Below are positions 12,991 to 15,385 of a DNA stretch of 15,385 nucleotides, in pieces. Position 1 is the first letter of the stretch, and every line of letters begins with the position of its first letter. Below the pieces are notes generated by a model that saw only the letters and a list, made by a program, of their open reading frames with translations, had not been told where the DNA came from and ran no database searches. The position numbers and the translations under genes were made by a program. The stretch comes from Deinococcus hopiensis KR-140 (GTDB lineage: Bacteria; Deinococcota; Deinococci; Deinococcales; Deinococcaceae): positions 1 through 15,385 of the forward strand of contig CALPYF020000062.1 of assembly GCA_943327755.2 (NCBI GenBank), written 5' to 3'.

Positions 12991-13643
12991 CCTGGGAAAC
13001 CCTCTGGCCCCTGCTGGCCCAGGGCACACTGGACACCCTGTGGATGGTCGTGCCCGCCGCGCTGTGCGCGCAGCTGCTCGGCACGGCGCTGGGCGTGCTC
13101 CTCACCCTGACCCGCCCGGGCGGCCTGCACCCGCTGCCGCCCCTGTTCCGGGCGCTCGACGCGATCGTCAACGTGGGCCGCAGCCTGCCGTTCATCATCC
13201 TGCTGGTCCTGCTGATTCCCTTCACGCGCCTGATCACCGGCACGAGCATCGGCGCCACCGCCGCCATCGTCCCGCTGACCGTCGCGGCCATTCCCTTCGT
13301 CGCCCGCCTCGTCGACGGCGCTCTGAAAGACGTCCCGCACGGCGTGGTGGACGCCGCGCGCGCCATGGGCGCCACCACCGCGCAGACCGTCTTCAAGGTG
13401 CTGCTGCCCGAAGCGCGGCCCGCGCTGATCCACGCGTTCACCGTCATGGTCGTCAGTCTGATCGGCTACAGCGCCATGGCGGGCGCGATCGGCGGCGGCG
13501 GCCTGGGTGACCTCGCCATCCGCTACGGCTACCAGCGCTTCGAGACCGGCGTGATGTTCGCCACCGTCGCCGCGCTGCTCGTGCTCGTGCAACTCACGCA
13601 GTGGGCCGGCGACCGCGCCGCCGCCCGCAGCGACCACCGCTGA
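12987..13643 (+). CDS. metI: methionine ABC transporter permease
   Basis: This 218-aa protein starts at an ATG overlapping the metN stop. About five membrane segments can be seen (residues ~15-40, 66-84, 88-107, 147-166, 188-205). The EAA loop is at 122-145 (VDAARAMGATTAQTVFKVLLPEAR). MetI hallmarks are VGRSLPFIILLVLLIPFTR, GTSIGATAAIVPLTVAAIPF and SAMAGAIGGGGLGDLAIRYGYQRF. Length and order match the family. It forms the inner-membrane channel with MetN. The gap to metQ is 29 nt with a strong Shine-Dalgarno. Confidence 0.94.
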   Translation: MTWETLWPLLAQGTLDTLWMVVPAALCAQLLGTALGVLLTLTRPGGLHPLPPLFRALDAIVNVGRSLPFIILLVLLIPFTRLITGTSIGATAAIVPLTVAAIPFVARLVDGALKDVPHGVVDAARAMGATTAQTVFKVLLPEARPALIHAFTVMVVSLIGYSAMAGAIGGGGLGDLAIRYGYQRFETGVMFATVAALLVLVQLTQWAGDRAAARSDHR

Positions 13644-13672
13644 CCCCCCCGCACCCTCCAAGGAGTTCAATC

Positions 13673-14443
13673 ATGCGTCCTACAGCCCTGCTCGGCACCC
13701 TGCTGCTCGTCTCCACCGCCTCGGCCGGCACCCTGCGCGTGGGCGCCACGCCCGTCCCCGCCGGGGAACTGCTCACCTTCGTCAAACCCATCCTGGCCCG
13801 GCAGGGCGTCACGCTGGTCATCCGGGAATTCAGCGACTACGTGCAGCCCAACGTGGCCCTCGGCGAGGGCGCGCTGGACGCCAACCTCTTCCAGCACGTC
13901 CCGTACCTGAACGCCTTCCAGCAAAGCCGCCCGCTGAACATCGTGCCGGTCCGCAAAATCTACCTGCCGCCCCTGGGCCTGTACTCGCGCCGCGTCACGC
14001 AGGTGACCGAGCTGCGCCGGGGCGCCACCGTCGCCATCCCCAACGATCCCAGCAACGGCGCCCGCGCGCTGCTGCTCCTCGAACGCGCCGGCCTGATCCG
14101 CCTCAAGGCCGGTGTGGGTGCCCGCGCCGCCGTGACCGACATCGTCAGCAACGTCAAGAACCTGCGCTTCCGGGAACTGGAAGCCGCGCAGCTGCCCCGC
14201 AGCCTCGCGGACGTGGACGCCGCGATCATCAACACCAACTACGCCCTCGAAGTGGGCCTGAACCCCGAACGGGACGCGATCTACCGCGAGGGCGCCAGCA
14301 GCCCGTACGTCAACGTCCTGGCCACCACCCGCGACAAGCTCGGCAACCCCGACCTCGCCAAACTCGCCGCCGCCCTGACCAGCCCCGAAGCGAAAGCGTG
14401 GCTGCTCAAGAAATACGGCGGCAGCGTCATCCCCGCCTTCTGA
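13673..14443 (+). CDS. metQ: methionine-type binding protein, first of two tandem MetQ paralogues
   Basis: This 256-aa protein has AAGGAG 7 nt before its ATG. A Sec signal peptide ends TASA near residue 18. There is no lipobox Cys, although MetQ proteins are often lipoproteins. NlpA/MetQ family motifs are LRVGATPVPAGELL (21-34), LDANLFQHVPYLNAF (68-82), PPLGLYSRR (99-107), VAIPNDPSNGARALLLLERAGLI (120-142), LPRSLADVDAAIINTNYAL (174-192) and EGASSPYVN. Against the second copy, the VHVEPMG stretch reads IYLPPLG and NFFQH reads NLFQH, so its ligand may differ. It has no Cys and no Met beyond the start. Confidence 0.88.
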   Translation: MRPTALLGTLLLVSTASAGTLRVGATPVPAGELLTFVKPILARQGVTLVIREFSDYVQPNVALGEGALDANLFQHVPYLNAFQQSRPLNIVPVRKIYLPPLGLYSRRVTQVTELRRGATVAIPNDPSNGARALLLLERAGLIRLKAGVGARAAVTDIVSNVKNLRFRELEAAQLPRSLADVDAAIINTNYALEVGLNPERDAIYREGASSPYVNVLATTRDKLGNPDLAKLAAALTSPEAKAWLLKKYGGSVIPAF

Positions 14444-14472
14444 CCCCCACTCACTCCAAGGAGTCTTCAACC

Positions 14473-15240
14473 ATGCGCACCCTGATCCTGTCCGCCCTGC
14501 TGCTCACCACGACCGCTGCCGCCGGCACCCTGCGCGTCGGCGCTAGCCCCGTCCCCCACGCCGAGATCCTGAACTTCGTCAAGCTGATCCTGGCCAAACA
14601 GGGCGTCACACTGGTCATCCGCGAATTCAACGACTACGTCCAGCCCAACCTCGCCCTCGCCGACGGCAGCATCGACGTGAACTTCTTCCAGCACGCCCCG
14701 TACCTGAGCGCCTTCCAGAAGGACCGGCCCCTGGGCATCGTGGCCGGCGCGACCGTGCACGTCGAACCCATGGGCCTGTACTCCCGCCGCGTGAAGGCCC
14801 TGCGGGACCTGAAGACCGGCGCGACCATCGCCATCCCCAACGATCCGAGCAATAGCGGCCGCGCCCTGAAACTCCTCGAGCGCGCCGGGCTGATCCGCCT
14901 CAAGGCCGGCGTCGGCACGGCCGCGACCGCGCTGGATATCACCAGCAACGTCAAACGCCTGAAGTTCCGCGAGATCGACGCCGCGCAGCTGCCCCGCACC
15001 CTCGCGGACGTGGACGCCGCGGTCATCAACACCAACTACGCCCTGGACGCCGGGCTCAACCCACTCAAGGACGCCCTGACCCTCGAAGGCGCGAGCAGTC
15101 CTTACGCGAACCTGCTGGCCGCCAAACCCGCCACGCTGAAGAACCCGGACTACCTCAAACTCGTGGCCGCGCTGCGCAGCCCCGCCACGCGCACCTTCAT
15201 CCTGAACACCTACAAGGGCGCCGTCGTCCCCGCGTTCTGA
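14473..15240 (+). CDS. metQ: methionine ABC transporter binding protein, second tandem MetQ paralogue
   Basis: This 255-aa protein has AAGGAG before its ATG, and its leader closely resembles that of the first copy, pointing to tandem duplication. The signal peptide ends TAAA near residue 17, again without lipobox Cys. Motifs are LRVGASPVPHAEIL (20-33), IDVNFFQHAPYLSAF (67-81), VHVEPMGLYSRRV (95-107), IAIPNDPSNSGRALKLLERAGLI (119-141), LADVDAAVINTNYAL (177-191) and EGASSPYANLL (205-215). Its ligand-region sequences are closer to what I recall of typical MetQ than those of the first copy. It should bind methionine and feed MetNI. It contains one internal Met and no Cys. Confidence 0.9.
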   Translation: MRTLILSALLLTTTAAAGTLRVGASPVPHAEILNFVKLILAKQGVTLVIREFNDYVQPNLALADGSIDVNFFQHAPYLSAFQKDRPLGIVAGATVHVEPMGLYSRRVKALRDLKTGATIAIPNDPSNSGRALKLLERAGLIRLKAGVGTAATALDITSNVKRLKFREIDAAQLPRTLADVDAAVINTNYALDAGLNPLKDALTLEGASSPYANLLAAKPATLKNPDYLKLVAALRSPATRTFILNTYKGAVVPAF

Positions 15241-15252
15241 TACGGGATTAAA

Positions 15253-15281
15253 TTGACTTGCTTCCGACTTGAACACATTCT
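15253..15281 (+). promoter_or_regulatory. possible weak promoter after metQ
   Basis: TTGACT (15253-15258) is followed after 17 nt by CATTCT (15276-15281), which matches the -10 consensus at three of six positions. It lies in an AT-richer patch after the last metQ and may serve a gene beyond the window. Support is weak. Confidence 0.25.
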
Positions 15282-15285
15282 GTTT

Positions 15286-15371
15286 TCCCCTCTCCCCCTG
15301 TGGGACTCGGAGAGCTGCGCAGCAGAGAGGGAGGGAGGAGCGAAGCGACGGAAGGGTGAGGGGGCCACCGG
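15286..15371. repeat. GC-rich intergenic repeat-like element
   Basis: A purine-rich tract (GAGAGGGAGGGAGGAGCGAAGCGACGG, then GGGTGAGGGGGC) is preceded by complementary pyrimidines (CCCCTCTCCCCCTG) and contains the palindrome GCTGCGCAGC (15314-15323). From memory, similar AGCGAAGCGACGGAAGGGTGAGGGGG blocks occur between genes in Deinococcus genomes. Only one copy is in this window, so its repetitive nature is not shown here. It could fold into a long hairpin that ends the met operon. Confidence 0.4.
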
Positions 15372-15385
15372 GCGACTCCGAATGA

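Noticed and set aside
1..15385. tRNA, rRNA, CRISPR arrays, transposases or attachment sites
   Set aside because: None was seen: no regular repeat-spacer pattern, no transposase motifs and no tRNA-like cloverleaf noticed by eye on either strand.

Overview
The window is about 70% GC, with strongly GC-biased third codon positions, frequent 4-base start/stop overlaps (GTGA, ATGA) and long GC hairpins between genes. This, the family content and the sequence similarity of several proteins to Deinococcus proteins I remember suggest a Deinococcus chromosome or megaplasmid. That assignment is inference; no rRNA or marker gene is present.

Layout. (1) 1-948, minus: the N-terminal part of a starch-binding lipoprotein running off the left edge. 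It diverges from a GH16-like protein gene (1212-2012, plus), and a LacI/GalR-type operator lies between them. (2) 2056-6562, plus: a promoter, a SAM-I (S-box) riboswitch, two tiny cysteine-containing leader ORFs and a 66-aa protein, then ssuD-ssuA-ssuC-ssuB for taking up organosulfonates and releasing their sulfur. It ends at a 21-bp hairpin. (3) 6745-7616, minus: two unrecognised small protein genes with terminator-like hairpins. (4) 7800-9525: a relic of sulfate uptake. cysA is intact, but cysW has lost its 5' half and is joined to the 3' half of a frameshifted uroporphyrinogen-III synthase gene pointing the other way. (5) 9619-11769, plus: a fused trehalose-6-phosphate synthase/phosphatase gene. 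(6) 11766-15240, plus: a promoter, a second SAM-I riboswitch with a visible antiterminator/terminator pair, then metN-metI and two tandem metQ genes for methionine import. The last 145 bases are intergenic and include a repeat-like GC tract.

The theme is sulfur economy. Both the sulfonate and methionine operons carry SAM aptamers, so low SAM should switch on both organosulfur scavenging and methionine import, while the neighbouring sulfate permease locus is broken. The most unusual element is in the ssu leader. The P3 helix of the SAM aptamer is opened by a 71-base insertion holding a 20-codon ORF whose peptide ends GCPRCC. Its Shine-Dalgarno sequence is part of P3, and its terminal cysteine codons lie just upstream of the other P3 strand. 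This suggests one RNA element that reads both cysteine supply (by ribosome stalling) and SAM. SsuD and mature SsuA contain no sulfur amino acids apart from the initiator Met, which fits expression under sulfur starvation.
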